Below, piece after piece: positions 6,276 to 14,180 of a stretch of DNA of 26,573 bases (its first letter is position 1; every line of letters begins with the position of its first letter). A program made the translations under genes and the position numbers. Source of the DNA: Oligoflexia bacterium (GTDB taxonomy: Bacteria > Bdellovibrionota > UBA1018); NCBI GenBank assembly GCA_903858195.1, contig CAIOHW010000362.1:1-26573 (forward strand). The letters are read 5' to 3'. The notes beneath the pieces were generated by a model. The model did not search any database and was not told the origin of the DNA. It saw only the letters and a list, made by a program, of their open reading frames with translations.

Positions 6276-8831
6276 CATGAACACTTCACGGGGTCTTGCC
6301 CCGTCGGCCGGTCCGACCACGCCACGCATCTCCATGGTCTCGATCAGCCGCGATGCCCGGTTGTAGCCCACCTTGAAGCGCCGCTGCAAGAAGCTCGCAC
6401 TGGCATGGCCCTGCTCGCGTACGAGCTCCACGGCCTTGTTGTAGAGGTCATCCTCGGCGCTCTCGTCGTCGCCGTCGAGGTCGTCTGACTCTTCATCTTC
6501 CAGAATCTCGTCACGGTAAACAGGCTTGCCCTGCGACTTCAGGAACGAAGTGATCTTCTCGATCTCGTCGTCCGAGAGGTAGGCGCCGTGGAGGCGAAGC
6601 AGGCTCGAAACGCCCGGAGGGATGAAGAGCATGTCGCCCTGTCCGAGCAGCCGCTCGGCACCCGACTTGTCGAGGATGGTCTTCGAGTCAATGTAGCTTG
6701 CCAGCTGGAACGATGCACGAGACGGGAGGTTGGCCTTGATCAGGCCGGTCACCACGTCGGTCGATGGACGCTGGGTTGCCACGACGAGGTGGATCCCGGC
6801 AGCACGCGCCTTCTGGGCGATGCGGGCGATCGAGACTTCGACTTCCTTCTTGGCGATCATCATGAGGTCGGCAAGCTCGTCGATGATGACCACGATGTAG
6901 GGAAGCTTGCCGATCCGCGGCTGGCCCTCTTCATCGGCCTCAAAGGCTTCCATCCAGTCGCCACCCGACATCCCCTTGAAGGATCCCTGCTCCTCGCCCT
7001 GGTTCTGTTCGTCGAGCAGCAGGTCGCGAACAACATCCGACCCCATCTGCTCGACCTTTTCGTTGTAGCCGGCGAGATTCTTTGCGCCGAGCATCGCGAG
7101 GATGCGGTAGCGGCGCTCCATCTCGCGAACGGCCCACTTGAGGGCGGTGCTCGCGTTGCGTGGGTCATCGACCACCGGCAGCAGGAGATGCGGGATTTCT
7201 TGGTACGCACGAAATTCGATGAACTTCGGGTCGATCAGGATCATGCGCAGCTCGTCTGGCGTGAACCTAAAGAGCAGCGACGAGATCAGGCCGTTCATGA
7301 AAACGGATTTGCCCGATCCCGTCTGGCCGGCAACGAGCAGGTGCGGCATGCGAGCCAGGTCCGAGAGCACGGTCTGACCGCCGATGTCCTTGCCCATGAC
7401 GACAGGAAGCTGGTGGCGCGGGCCATAGAAGTCGTCGTTCTGCAGAAACTCGCGCATGTAGACGGTCTCGCGCTTGTCGCTTGGGATTTCGATGCCCACC
7501 ACTGCCTTGCCGGGAATGGGGGCAAGGATTCGAACGCTCTGGGCGGACAGGGCCATCGAGAGATCGTCGGCCATCGAAGCGATGCGCGAGAGCTTTACGC
7601 CGGGTCCCGGCTTGAACTCATAAAGAGTGATGACCGGGCCGGGACGGACTGCGGTGATGTCGCCCTCGATGCCGAAATCGAGGAACTTCTGCTTGAGAAG
7701 CTCGCAGTTCTGCATCAGGCGGCGCTCGTCGATCGAGGATTCGACCTTGGGCGGCTTGCGCAAGAACTCGATCGAGGGGAGCTTCCACTGGCCGTTCTTT
7801 CTCGGCCTGCCGATGCGGGTGCGTTTCGGGGAGGGGCTGACCTGGGCATGTGCGGCACCGGTCGAAATCTCATCATGGGCAAGGATCGCCGGTGCGCCGG
7901 GATCCGAAAGGGATGCGAGCACATTCGGGGCATCCGAGTGCACGTGGGGGTCCGTGGCCTGCACAGGATGCGGCAGGGGCATCTGCTCGACGAGGTTCTT
8001 GGGAAGCTCGATGTCGCGCGAGATGGGGTCTTCGATGATCGAGGGCACGAGGACCTCGGCAGCTTCGGGCATGCGTCCGGCTTCGAGCGCGGCGCGGGCC
8101 TCTTTCCTGGCTTCGCGGGCCTCCTGCAGTTCGAGCCACTTTTCCTGCGCTTTTTCAGATGCAGCCTCCAGCAGGCGCGCAAGTCCCGCGCCGGTCAGCT
8201 GGGCAAGGCGCATGAGGAGCATCCCCGCGAGGTAGGCGAGGTAGGTCACCAGTACGCGGGCAAGTCGATAGCCCCAGGCAAGGAGCTTTGCCCCCACGCG
8301 CGAGACGCTCACGGGAGTGCTCCAGGCAACGGCGAGGCAGAATACGAGCAGGGAAACGATCGAGGATCCAACGGCATGGAACTGCTGAAGCAGGAGGTCC
8401 GAAAGCCACGCGCCCAGTACCCCGCCCGTAAGCAGGAGTGAGCCCGCATAGGGCCAGTACTTCCACTGGATGCTCACGAAGACGGTGAGCGACACCGCGG
8501 CAAGCACCATCCCACCCAGTGTTCCGATGATCCGCACCGCACCTTCGCGCTTGTAAACGGATGCAGAGACCATCCCGATCGCCGCCGGCAGGAGAAATGC
8601 TCCGAGACCGAAGCCCTGGATCATGAGCGATGCGAGGTAGGCTCCGACCTTTCCGCAGGCGTTTTGCACGGCAATCTGTGAGCTCGAAAAGAAGCCCGCA
8701 TCCTGCGGCGTGTAGGTGATGATCGAACAGAGTGTGAAGAGGGCGAGGGCGAACCACGCAACGCTTCCCAGCTCTGATTTCAGGTCCTTGCCCGGGCGGG
8801 CAGGTATGCTTCTATGCATGCGGATATCCAT
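6270..8831 (-). CDS. ftsK: DNA translocase FtsK/SpoIIIE
   Basis: FtsK is the septal DNA pump that moves chromosome ends to the division plane and helps resolve dimers (family knowledge). The 853-aa protein has an N-terminal membrane region, with hydrophobic segments near residues 23-40, 63-92, 98-119, 126-148, 154-170 and possibly 190-212. A charged, Pro-rich linker follows (~225-360). The motor domain has Walker A GQTGSGKS at 502-509 and Walker B VVIIDE at 647-652. The C-terminal gamma winged-helix, the KOPS-reading module, spans ~796-853 (FKVGYNRASRLIETMEMRG). An acidic stretch (~777-795) separates motor from gamma. I kept ATG 8831; ATG 8819 (four codons in) is also possible. It diverges from the ROK kinase gene across 128 bp and leads a minus-strand unit with the exported protein and the nucleotidyltransferase. 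Confidence 0.97.
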   Translation of the reverse strand: MDIRMHRSIPARPGKDLKSELGSVAWFALALFTLCSIITYTPQDAGFFSSSQIAVQNACGKVGAYLASLMIQGFGLGAFLLPAAIGMVSASVYKREGAVRIIGTLGGMVLAAVSLTVFVSIQWKYWPYAGSLLLTGGVLGAWLSDLLLQQFHAVGSSIVSLLVFCLAVAWSTPVSVSRVGAKLLAWGYRLARVLVTYLAYLAGMLLMRLAQLTGAGLARLLEAASEKAQEKWLELQEAREARKEARAALEAGRMPEAAEVLVPSIIEDPISRDIELPKNLVEQMPLPHPVQATDPHVHSDAPNVLASLSDPGAPAILAHDEISTGAAHAQVSPSPKRTRIGRPRKNGQWKLPSIEFLRKPPKVESSIDERRLMQNCELLKQKFLDFGIEGDITAVRPGPVITLYEFKPGPGVKLSRIASMADDLSMALSAQSVRILAPIPGKAVVGIEIPSDKRETVYMREFLQNDDFYGPRHQLPVVMGKDIGGQTVLSDLARMPHLLVAGQTGSGKSVFMNGLISSLLFRFTPDELRMILIDPKFIEFRAYQEIPHLLLPVVDDPRNASTALKWAVREMERRYRILAMLGAKNLAGYNEKVEQMGSDVVRDLLLDEQNQGEEQGSFKGMSGGDWMEAFEADEEGQPRIGKLPYIVVIIDELADLMMIAKKEVEVSIARIAQKARAAGIHLVVATQRPSTDVVTGLIKANLPSRASFQLASYIDSKTILDKSGAERLLGQGDMLFIPPGVSSLLRLHGAYLSDDEIEKITSFLKSQGKPVYRDEILEDEESDDLDGDDESAEDDLYNKAVELVREQGHASASFLQRRFKVGYNRASRLIETMEMRGVVGPADGARPREVFMR

Positions 8832-8916
8832 GACTAAAATGGTAAACTCTTCGCCGCCTGCTGCCTATCCTCTAGAGCAGGACGATGAGGCTTTGTCAGG
8901 CTCTGCAGACGGAGCT

Positions 8917-8930
8917 GTCAATCGATTGAC
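8917..8930. promoter_or_regulatory. Perfect 14-bp palindrome, candidate operator
   Basis: GTCAATCGATTGAC equals its own reverse complement. It lies about 30 bp before the chosen ROK kinase start, where a repressor would block initiation, and about 86 bp before ftsK. The half-site does not match a regulator I can name; it differs from the FNR/Crp consensus. The palindrome is a direct observation and the operator role is inference. Confidence 0.4.
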
Positions 8931-8943
8931 CGCTGGCCCGAAT

Positions 8944-8951
8944 GGAGGGAG
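8944..8951 (+). promoter_or_regulatory. Shine-Dalgarno site deciding the ROK kinase start
   Basis: GGAGGGAG lies 8 nt before ATG 8960, and it would fall inside the coding region if the upstream in-frame ATG 8942 were used. It therefore favours 8960 as the true start. Confidence 0.7.
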
Positions 8952-8959
8952 AACTGTTC

Positions 8960-9961
8960 ATGATGGATCGCAGCCTGCCTCCCAGTCGATTTTCGGGTCT
9001 CGTGCTTTCGTATGACATCGGGGGCACCAAGGTGCATGCCGGTGTGGTCGACTCCAAAGGCCGGGTGCTTGCCGAAGAGCGCGTGCTCGTGGATTTTTCG
9101 GTCGGGCGAGACCAGGTCATTCGCCAGTGGGTTGCCGTCGGCAGGCGAGTGCTCGCCTCAAAGCCCGGTCTCTCGCGCAGGGTGCGCAGGGTGGGCGTGG
9201 CATCGGCCGGCCCGCTGGATCCGATCGCAGGCAAGCTCCTGGATCCCACTAATTTCGGGGGTTGGGGAGTGGTGCCGCTTGCGCGTTTGCTTTCGCGCGG
9301 TCTTTCCGAGCGCGGTATCGCAAGAAAAGTCGTGCTCGAAAACGACGCTGCAGCCGCCATTCTGGCGGAGCACTGGGTGGGCGGCGCACGCAGGCTCGAT
9401 GACGCACTGGTGATGACCTTGGGCACTGGACTCGGAACCGGGATCCTCGCCAATGGGCGACTCGTGCGCGCGGGAAGGCATCTGCACACCGAAGGGGGGC
9501 ATGTCATCCTGAAGGCGGGCGATGACTCGGCTCGCTGCGGCTGCGGCAACCTAGGCTGTGCCGAGGCCTACCTCTCGGGCCGTGGTTTCAGCAGAAGGGC
9601 CGAGGCAAGGCTGGGGGCGGGTGTGGGTGATGCCGCCGAGATCGCCCGAAAGGCCCGCAGCGGAGATGCCCCCTGCCGCGAACTCTTTGCCGAGTATTCG
9701 GAGCTGCTGGCTGTTGCGATCCACAACTTCGCGGTGCTCTATGCGCCCCGAAAAGTGATCCTCGCAGGCAGTTTTGCAGCGGCAGCCGACCTGTTCCTCG
9801 AGCCTGCCCGCGTCCGCCTCGAGCAGCTGCTCATGCGCCGCAGGCATGGCGTGGACTTCCTGCCCAAACTCGAGGTCTCGCGCCTGGGCAATCGCTCAGG
9901 ACTGCTGGGCGGCGCCTACGTCGCCTTCTCTCAGACGGCTTCTTCCTCGCCCGGCCGCTGA
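8960..9961 (+). CDS. ROK-family sugar kinase (glucokinase-like)
   Basis: This predicted cytoplasmic kinase phosphorylates glucose or a related hexose/N-acetylhexosamine with ATP. The N-terminal phosphate-binding motif SYDIGGTK is at residues 17-24. The catalytic aspartate lies in LENDAAAA, followed by the second phosphate motif TLGTGLGTGI. The ROK zinc-binding signature is complete, with the EGGH histidine followed by CGCGNLGC. There is no N-terminal helix-turn-helix, so it is an enzyme rather than a NagC/XylR-type repressor. The 333-aa length is normal. ATG 8960 is supported by the GGAGGGAG upstream. The sugar cannot be fixed from sequence. The C-terminal 31 bp overlap the convergent KGG protein gene, and the last ~10 residues (TASSSPGR) look like a non-conserved extension. 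Confidence 0.9.
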   Translation: MMDRSLPPSRFSGLVLSYDIGGTKVHAGVVDSKGRVLAEERVLVDFSVGRDQVIRQWVAVGRRVLASKPGLSRRVRRVGVASAGPLDPIAGKLLDPTNFGGWGVVPLARLLSRGLSERGIARKVVLENDAAAAILAEHWVGGARRLDDALVMTLGTGLGTGILANGRLVRAGRHLHTEGGHVILKAGDDSARCGCGNLGCAEAYLSGRGFSRRAEARLGAGVGDAAEIARKARSGDAPCRELFAEYSELLAVAIHNFAVLYAPRKVILAGSFAAAADLFLEPARVRLEQLLMRRRHGVDFLPKLEVSRLGNRSGLLGGAYVAFSQTASSSPGR

Positions 9962-10260
9962 GATGCCGGAGCCTGGGTGGTCAGGCCCGGCTGCACCGGT
10001 GCTCCCCCCTTGCCCTTGCGTGAGGCCTCGCCGCCTTTCCTGCCAATCGCCGCCATGTGCTCGCGGTTGCGGGAGACGGCCATTCCGCCCTTGCGGCCGA
10101 TTTCAGCCATATGCTGCTTGTTCTTTGAAACGGCAAGTCCCCCCTTGCGGGCCACCTCCTGACGGGTCTGGGTATCCATGGCCGCGGTACCCCGGGCCTT
10201 GGACTTGTCTTCAGTTTGCTGTTCGTGCTGCTTCTCGGGATCTTTTTCGTGCAGGTCCAT
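9931..10260 (-). CDS. KGG-repeat stress-type protein (GsiB-like)
   Basis: This small, very hydrophilic protein of 109 aa contains four glycine-rich repeats: RKGGLAVSK, RKGGMAVSR, RKGGEASRK and GKGGAPV, the first three spaced about 18-19 residues apart. This is the KGG motif of stress-induced, LEA-like proteins such as B. subtilis GsiB, which accumulate during general stress, desiccation or starvation (family knowledge). The N-terminal third is acidic and Gln-rich, and the phrase AAMDTQTRQEVARKGG matches the usual start of the repeat region. ATG 10260 is the first start, but no good ribosome binding site is seen; ATG 10179 is an alternative. It diverges from the HNH gene and converges on, and overlaps, the ROK kinase gene. 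Confidence 0.8.
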   Translation of the reverse strand: MDLHEKDPEKQHEQQTEDKSKARGTAAMDTQTRQEVARKGGLAVSKNKQHMAEIGRKGGMAVSRNREHMAAIGRKGGEASRKGKGGAPVQPGLTTQAPASQRPGEEEAV

Positions 10261-10355
10261 GACCGTTCGAAATGCAATGGGCGTGCGATGTGCGCAGCCG
10301 CCCGGATTGCGCTTTTGCTTGAGCTCGGTGGTCGGCTGGTGTTTAGGTGGGGGCG
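10261..10355. promoter_or_regulatory. Divergent intergenic region between the KGG and HNH genes
   Basis: This 95-bp gap must contain promoters for both flanking genes. I see no convincing -35/-10 pair and no palindrome. AGGTGGGGG just before ATG 10356 may serve as ribosome binding site for the HNH gene. Confidence 0.35.
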
Positions 10356-10700
10356 ATGTCCCGCTACCATATCCTCGATGCCCAGCACACGGATCCCGCC
10401 CGTATCAAGCGGGAGCGTGACAAGGCGCGCGAGCTCCGGAAAACTCGGTGGTGGCTGGATCAGGTGAACCGCGGCATCTGCCATCACTGCGGCGGCAGGT
10501 TCAAGGCATCCGAGCTCACGATGGATCATCTGATACCGCTGGCGCGCGGCGGAACCAGCGCCAAGGGCAACATCGTGTGTGCCTGCAGGCCCTGCAACCA
10601 GTCCAAGAAACTTGAGACCCCGGTGGATGCGGTATTTGAGCAGCTCGAGCGCGAACGCAATGCCGGTGGCAGCGAATCTGAAGGAGAGGGCGAACGGTGA
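10356..10700 (+). CDS. HNH endonuclease domain protein
   Basis: This is a stand-alone 114-aa HNH nuclease, made of little more than the catalytic fold. An Arg/Lys-rich helix (~16-32) precedes the first zinc pair C42/C45 (CHHC). The catalytic part is D57-H58 in DHLIPLARGGTS, and the second pair is C77/C80 (CRPCNQSK). The zinc-bound beta-beta-alpha metal fold is complete, so it should be an active, divalent-metal-dependent DNA nuclease; the target is unknown. The C-terminus is low complexity (GGSESEGEGER). An in-frame GTG at 10347 would add three residues. Its stop overlaps the srkA start (GTGA), indicating coupled translation. It may be a general repair or housekeeping HNH protein, and no phage or restriction genes flank it. 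Confidence 0.85.
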   Translation: MSRYHILDAQHTDPARIKRERDKARELRKTRWWLDQVNRGICHHCGGRFKASELTMDHLIPLARGGTSAKGNIVCACRPCNQSKKLETPVDAVFEQLERERNAGGSESEGEGER

Positions 10701-11710
10701 ACCTTCCCACCAACGAGTCATTTTTTTCCCTCACGCCGGATGTCGTGCTTTCGGCCGTGGAGAGCTCAGGGATCATGTGCACCGGGCGCTGCTTGACGCT
10801 CAACAGCTATGAGAACCGGGTCTACGATGTCGAGATTGAGGACGCAGAGGGTCGAAGGCTCCGTCGCGTCATCAAGTTCTACCGTCCAGGAAGGTGGAGC
10901 CGGGAGCAGATCCTAGAAGAACACCAATTCATTGCGGATCTAGCCGAAAACGAGGTCCCTGCGATCGGGCCCGTGCCCTTTCCTGACGGATCGACTCTGG
11001 CGAGTACGCCGGACGGAATCCACTACACGGTTTTTCCGCGTGTGGGTGGTCGGGCGCCCGAGGAGATGTCTGCCGAGCAGCTGCGTCGCATGGGCAGGCT
11101 CCTGGCGCGCCTGCATTCGACCGGGCTTCGCAGGCAGGCTCCGCATCGAGTGGTGCTCGACCATCGCAGCTACGGATTGCAGAACCTTGAACTTCTCGAG
11201 CAGGGCGGATGGTTGCCGCTCGAAGTCAGGCAGGGATACCGCGATGTCGTGCAGCGGATTTGCAGCCTATCTGAGCCGTTTTTTTCCAAGCTGCGGCCGC
11301 AGCGCCTCCACGGCGACTGCCATCTGGGAAATCTGCTCTGGAACGACCAGGGGCCTTTCTTTCTCGACTTCGATGACATGGTGAACGGTCCCGCAGTTCA
11401 GGATCTGTGGCTCATGCTCCCGGGCAGGCCCGGGTCAGATCCCGTGGCGCGCGAGCAGCTCGAGCTCCTGCTTGAGGGCTACGAGTCACTCACTGACTTT
11501 GATCGTGCACAGCTGCGCTGGATCGAGGCGCTGCGAGCCCTGCGTTTCGTGCATTTCTCTGCGTGGATCGCGCGGCGCTGGCAGGATCCGGCGTTCCCAC
11601 CGGCGTTTCCGCAGTTCAATACCCCGCGCTACTGGCAGGACCAACTTTCTGACCTCAGAGTGCAGCTCGAATTCTTGACCGAATCGACCGCCGGCCCTAG
11701 ACTCGGGTGA
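10697..11710 (+). CDS. srkA: Stress response serine/threonine kinase SrkA (YihE/RdoA)
   Basis: SrkA is a cytoplasmic eukaryote-like protein kinase that protects cells from stress-induced death and reactive oxygen in enterobacteria (family knowledge). The 337-aa protein matches E. coli YihE closely by memory. LNSYENRVY is at ~35-43, IKFYRPGRW with the likely ATP lysine K60 at 59-67, ILEEHQF at 72-78 and FPRVGGR near 113-119. The catalytic loop HGDCHLGN with D207 is at 205-212, and the metal-binding DFDD is at 224-227, followed by NGPAVQDLW. It starts at GTG 10697 inside the HNH stop, with AGGAGAGG about 7 nt upstream. Its TGA is immediately followed by the mepA ATG. Some distant APH-fold kinases look similar, but the match here is full length. 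Confidence 0.93.
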   Translation: MNLPTNESFFSLTPDVVLSAVESSGIMCTGRCLTLNSYENRVYDVEIEDAEGRRLRRVIKFYRPGRWSREQILEEHQFIADLAENEVPAIGPVPFPDGSTLASTPDGIHYTVFPRVGGRAPEEMSAEQLRRMGRLLARLHSTGLRRQAPHRVVLDHRSYGLQNLELLEQGGWLPLEVRQGYRDVVQRICSLSEPFFSKLRPQRLHGDCHLGNLLWNDQGPFFLDFDDMVNGPAVQDLWLMLPGRPGSDPVAREQLELLLEGYESLTDFDRAQLRWIEALRALRFVHFSAWIARRWQDPAFPPAFPQFNTPRYWQDQLSDLRVQLEFLTESTAGPRLG

Positions 11711-12880
11711 ATGAGGGGTACCCGGGTCCTGCGCGGTCTAGCAGTCGCTGTTCTGGTGTTCTTGCCAGGGCAGCTTCACGCCTACACCTCCGGAAACAGT
11801 TTTCCATTTCTGCCCGACGAGCCGGCCTCTGACTTCCTTCCTGCCACCGAAAACGGTCCTGATCATGGCTTTTGCTCGCGTTGGGACCCTGAGTACGGGC
11901 ACCTCGGAAAGGCCTGCTGCAGCAAGACCCTGAAGGTGGCTCAGCGCAAGCTGCCGCGGTGCGCCCCTTATCGCGCCAAGTGGAGTTTCTGCGATGAGAT
12001 GACCGAGGGTCAGCGGGACTTCGTCTCGGCCATCGATTCGGGCCGGGCCCGGAATTGGTGGGAGAAAAGGGGGGCTTCATCCTCCCAGGCTTTCTGTTCG
12101 GTGAGCGCAGGATTTCTCGTCAATGGTCGTCCGCTGGTGGGCACCCATGACAACCGGATCCTGATTCGCAATCCCATGCGCTGCACCAACTTCGGCACCG
12201 ACGGCCTCGTGGCCGCCCTCGAGTGGCTCGGTCGCGAGGTGGCCCACGAGTATTCGAGCCCCGCGAAGGCAGGGGTGCACCTGAACGTCGCCGATCTTTC
12301 GGCTCCGCGGGGGGGCTGTATCTGGGGGCGTCGCGGGCGTGGCCACGCGTCGCACACCACGGGGCAGGATGTCGATATTGGCTTTCTCAATACCCGAGTG
12401 GGATCCGTGGCTGAAAATGCATTCACCACGCATTTCGACCCCGAGGCCAACTGGTGGCTCATCAAGAAACTGTTTTCCAATCCTCATGTCTGCGTGAAGT
12501 CCGTGTTCCTGGACAAAAGGCTCATTCGAAAGCTCGCACGCTCGGCTCTGGGGGACGAATACTGGTCCAAGGTCGCCCACCGCATCCAGCACGTGAAGGG
12601 GCACCGGTCACACCTTCATATTCGGGTCGGTCACCAACCGGGCGAGCCGGGTTGTCCGCGTGAGCACGGCTGGATGAACGACGGAATGATCGCGCCCGAG
12701 GACGACTACGAGCTGGGCGAGGACGAGCCCGGTCAGATGGTCCGTGAACGCGCACCCGAAACCTCACCCAATCAGTGGAAGGTCAGCGGTTCTTCTGCTG
12801 ATGCTCTGAACGTTTCCTCTTCCGCTCCGGCGAGGCCGGCTTCCGAGTCTCGCCCGAACCGGGTAGAATCTCGGCGCTGA
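11711..12880 (+). CDS. mepA: Penicillin-insensitive murein endopeptidase (MepA, M74 family)
   Basis: MepA is a periplasmic zinc endopeptidase that cuts D-Ala-mDAP crosslinks of peptidoglycan (family knowledge). Residues 1-24 form a signal peptide ending LHA. The zinc motif SHTTGQDVD supplies H215 and D222, the same seven-residue spacing as H113/D120 of E. coli MepA. HRSHLHIRV supplies the later HxH (H301, H303). At 389 aa it is longer than E. coli MepA (~274 aa). It has an N-terminal Cys-rich region (C55, C69, C70, C84, C94, C129) suited to disulfides, and a C-terminal acidic then Ser/Ala/Pro/Arg-rich tail after ~330. The final 98 bp overlap the convergent lyase gene, so much of that tail is antisense to the other gene's tail. 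It follows srkA with no gap. Confidence 0.88.
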   Translation: MRGTRVLRGLAVAVLVFLPGQLHAYTSGNSFPFLPDEPASDFLPATENGPDHGFCSRWDPEYGHLGKACCSKTLKVAQRKLPRCAPYRAKWSFCDEMTEGQRDFVSAIDSGRARNWWEKRGASSSQAFCSVSAGFLVNGRPLVGTHDNRILIRNPMRCTNFGTDGLVAALEWLGREVAHEYSSPAKAGVHLNVADLSAPRGGCIWGRRGRGHASHTTGQDVDIGFLNTRVGSVAENAFTTHFDPEANWWLIKKLFSNPHVCVKSVFLDKRLIRKLARSALGDEYWSKVAHRIQHVKGHRSHLHIRVGHQPGEPGCPREHGWMNDGMIAPEDDYELGEDEPGQMVRERAPETSPNQWKVSGSSADALNVSSSAPARPASESRPNRVESRR

Positions 12881-14144
12881 TCTCCGGCTTTTCTCGCGAC
12901 AGCCAATCCATGAACGACATTCCTGCGGCCCGCGCCTGCCTCACCCAGGAGGCCACTTGCGCATATCCGTGCCTGGGTGTGAGCAGGGTGGCCCACTGTT
13001 CGCTGTCACGAACCCGCTGCGACATCCGTTTGCGGTCGATCCGGACTCCCGCAAGGACGCGCTCCGAGAGCAGCCTGAGGGCCCTGGGCCAGGCTTCGAG
13101 TTGATGGATGAGTCCCGGGCCAAAGGCGGGGAGCATGACGTTCAGCTCGAACTGCCCCATGCTCTCGGCCCAGCGAGCCTGAGTGGCAAGCGCGATGGCA
13201 TCGAGCGAAAACTGGTGCAGACACTCAAGGGCTCCGGGATTGATCTTGCCCGGCATGATGCTGCTTCCGGGAAGAAGTTCAGGAAGCTTGAGCTCGCCCA
13301 GGCCCGTGCGAGGTCCGGATGCCTGCAACCTCAGGTCCGATCCGATCCGCAGGAGCGAGACGGCCAGCAGTTCGAGCGATCCGGCCAGGGCTGCCAGGTC
13401 GAGGTGCGACGCCTGCAGCTCAAGTCCCTGAATGGCCGGTCTGAGTCCCCGCATCCCGGTGATCCGTGCGAGCTCGGCAATCGCCGCACGTCGAAATCCG
13501 CGGGGAGCATTCGTGCCCGTGCCTACCGCGGTGCCGCCGAGGGGCAGCTCCCTCAGGCCCGTCGCAGCGACGTGGATCCATCGAGCGCACTTCTCGAGCG
13601 TCCGCGCGTGTGAGAGCCATTGTTCAGAGAGGTCGATCGGAACAGCATCCTGCAGGTGGGTCCTTCCCGGCTTGAGAATCCCACGCTGCTTGCGTGCGAG
13701 AGTGTTGAGCCGGTTGATGCAGTCATCCAATGCAGTCTCCAACGACGGGATGAGTCGAAGGGCCGCAATCCGCACGGCTGTGGGGTAAGTGTCGTTGCTG
13801 GACTGAGATGCGTTGACGTCATCGTTGGGTTCGAGTCCTGCCAGCAGCGCGATCGCCTCGTTGACGTTCATATTCAGCGCTGTGCCGGCTCCCGGCTGGT
13901 AGCCGCCGATCGTAAATGTGGAGTGCCACTTGCGGCTCCCGGGCTGAATTCGCCTGAGTCTCGCGATGGCCTCGATGATGGCTCGCGTCTTGACGCGCGG
14001 CAGTCGCCCGAATCCGTGGTTTGCCAGTGCGCAGGCCGCTTTCAAATCCAGGTAGGAGTGAACCAGCGAGGCAGGGGTGGCTGGTCCCCCGATCTGGAAG
14101 ATCTTGCGTTCAGTGGAGGTGTAGGAGTCCCTGGGGAATCGCAT
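12783..14144 (-). CDS. Class II fumarase/aspartase superfamily lyase (FumC/AspA-like, substrate uncertain)
   Basis: The superfamily adds or removes water or an amine across fumarate as a homotetramer. The signature GSSIMPGKINP (residues 293-303, with the catalytic-loop serine) is intact. So are SQSSND (113-118), GRTHLQDA (160-167) and GGTAVGTGTNA (203-213). SSND and THLQDA read like FumC. The substrate-loop GAGTALNMN (85-93) reads like aspartase, where FumC has GSGT. The N-terminus is short: from ATG 14144 there is no recognisable AQTQRS-type segment, only TSTERKIFQIGG. The 453-aa length is a little below the usual 460-470. The C-terminus ends in a basic tail (KPASPERKRKRSEHQ) that overlaps mepA by 98 bp. 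The frame is open to 14255, but that part would run into the response regulator. Fumarate is the likely common substrate or product. Confidence 0.8.
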   Translation of the reverse strand: MRFPRDSYTSTERKIFQIGGPATPASLVHSYLDLKAACALANHGFGRLPRVKTRAIIEAIARLRRIQPGSRKWHSTFTIGGYQPGAGTALNMNVNEAIALLAGLEPNDDVNASQSSNDTYPTAVRIAALRLIPSLETALDDCINRLNTLARKQRGILKPGRTHLQDAVPIDLSEQWLSHARTLEKCARWIHVAATGLRELPLGGTAVGTGTNAPRGFRRAAIAELARITGMRGLRPAIQGLELQASHLDLAALAGSLELLAVSLLRIGSDLRLQASGPRTGLGELKLPELLPGSSIMPGKINPGALECLHQFSLDAIALATQARWAESMGQFELNVMLPAFGPGLIHQLEAWPRALRLLSERVLAGVRIDRKRMSQRVRDSEQWATLLTPRHGYAQVASWVRQARAAGMSFMDWLSREKPEISAEILPGSGETRKPASPERKRKRSEHQQKNR

Positions 14145-14180
14145 GCAGGTGGCTTGAAATCTGCAAAACCCGGGCGCACC

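Larger units (their letters stand above)
8832..8959. promoter_or_regulatory. Divergent intergenic region between ftsK and the ROK kinase gene
   Basis: This 128-bp gap is the longest gene-free stretch in the window and must carry promoters for both divergent genes. I could not identify convincing -35/-10 pairs by eye. It contains a perfect 14-bp palindrome near the ROK side and an 8-bp palindrome (TCTGCAGA, 8902-8909). No hairpin with a T-run is visible. Confidence 0.5.

Noticed and set aside
7790..7812. AT-hook-like GRPRKNG segment in the FtsK linker
   Set aside because: A single short basic motif in a disordered linker is too common to claim a DNA-binding function.
6588..8441. Long plus-strand open frame (617 codons) opposite ftsK
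   Set aside because: It is the antisense shadow of a clear ftsK; the translation is Arg/Gly/His-rich without any family motif, as expected from high G+C antisense frames.
12957..13613. Plus-strand open frame opposite the fumarase/aspartase-like gene
   Set aside because: No motif, low-complexity Arg/Gly/Ser composition, and the opposite strand has the full lyase signature set.
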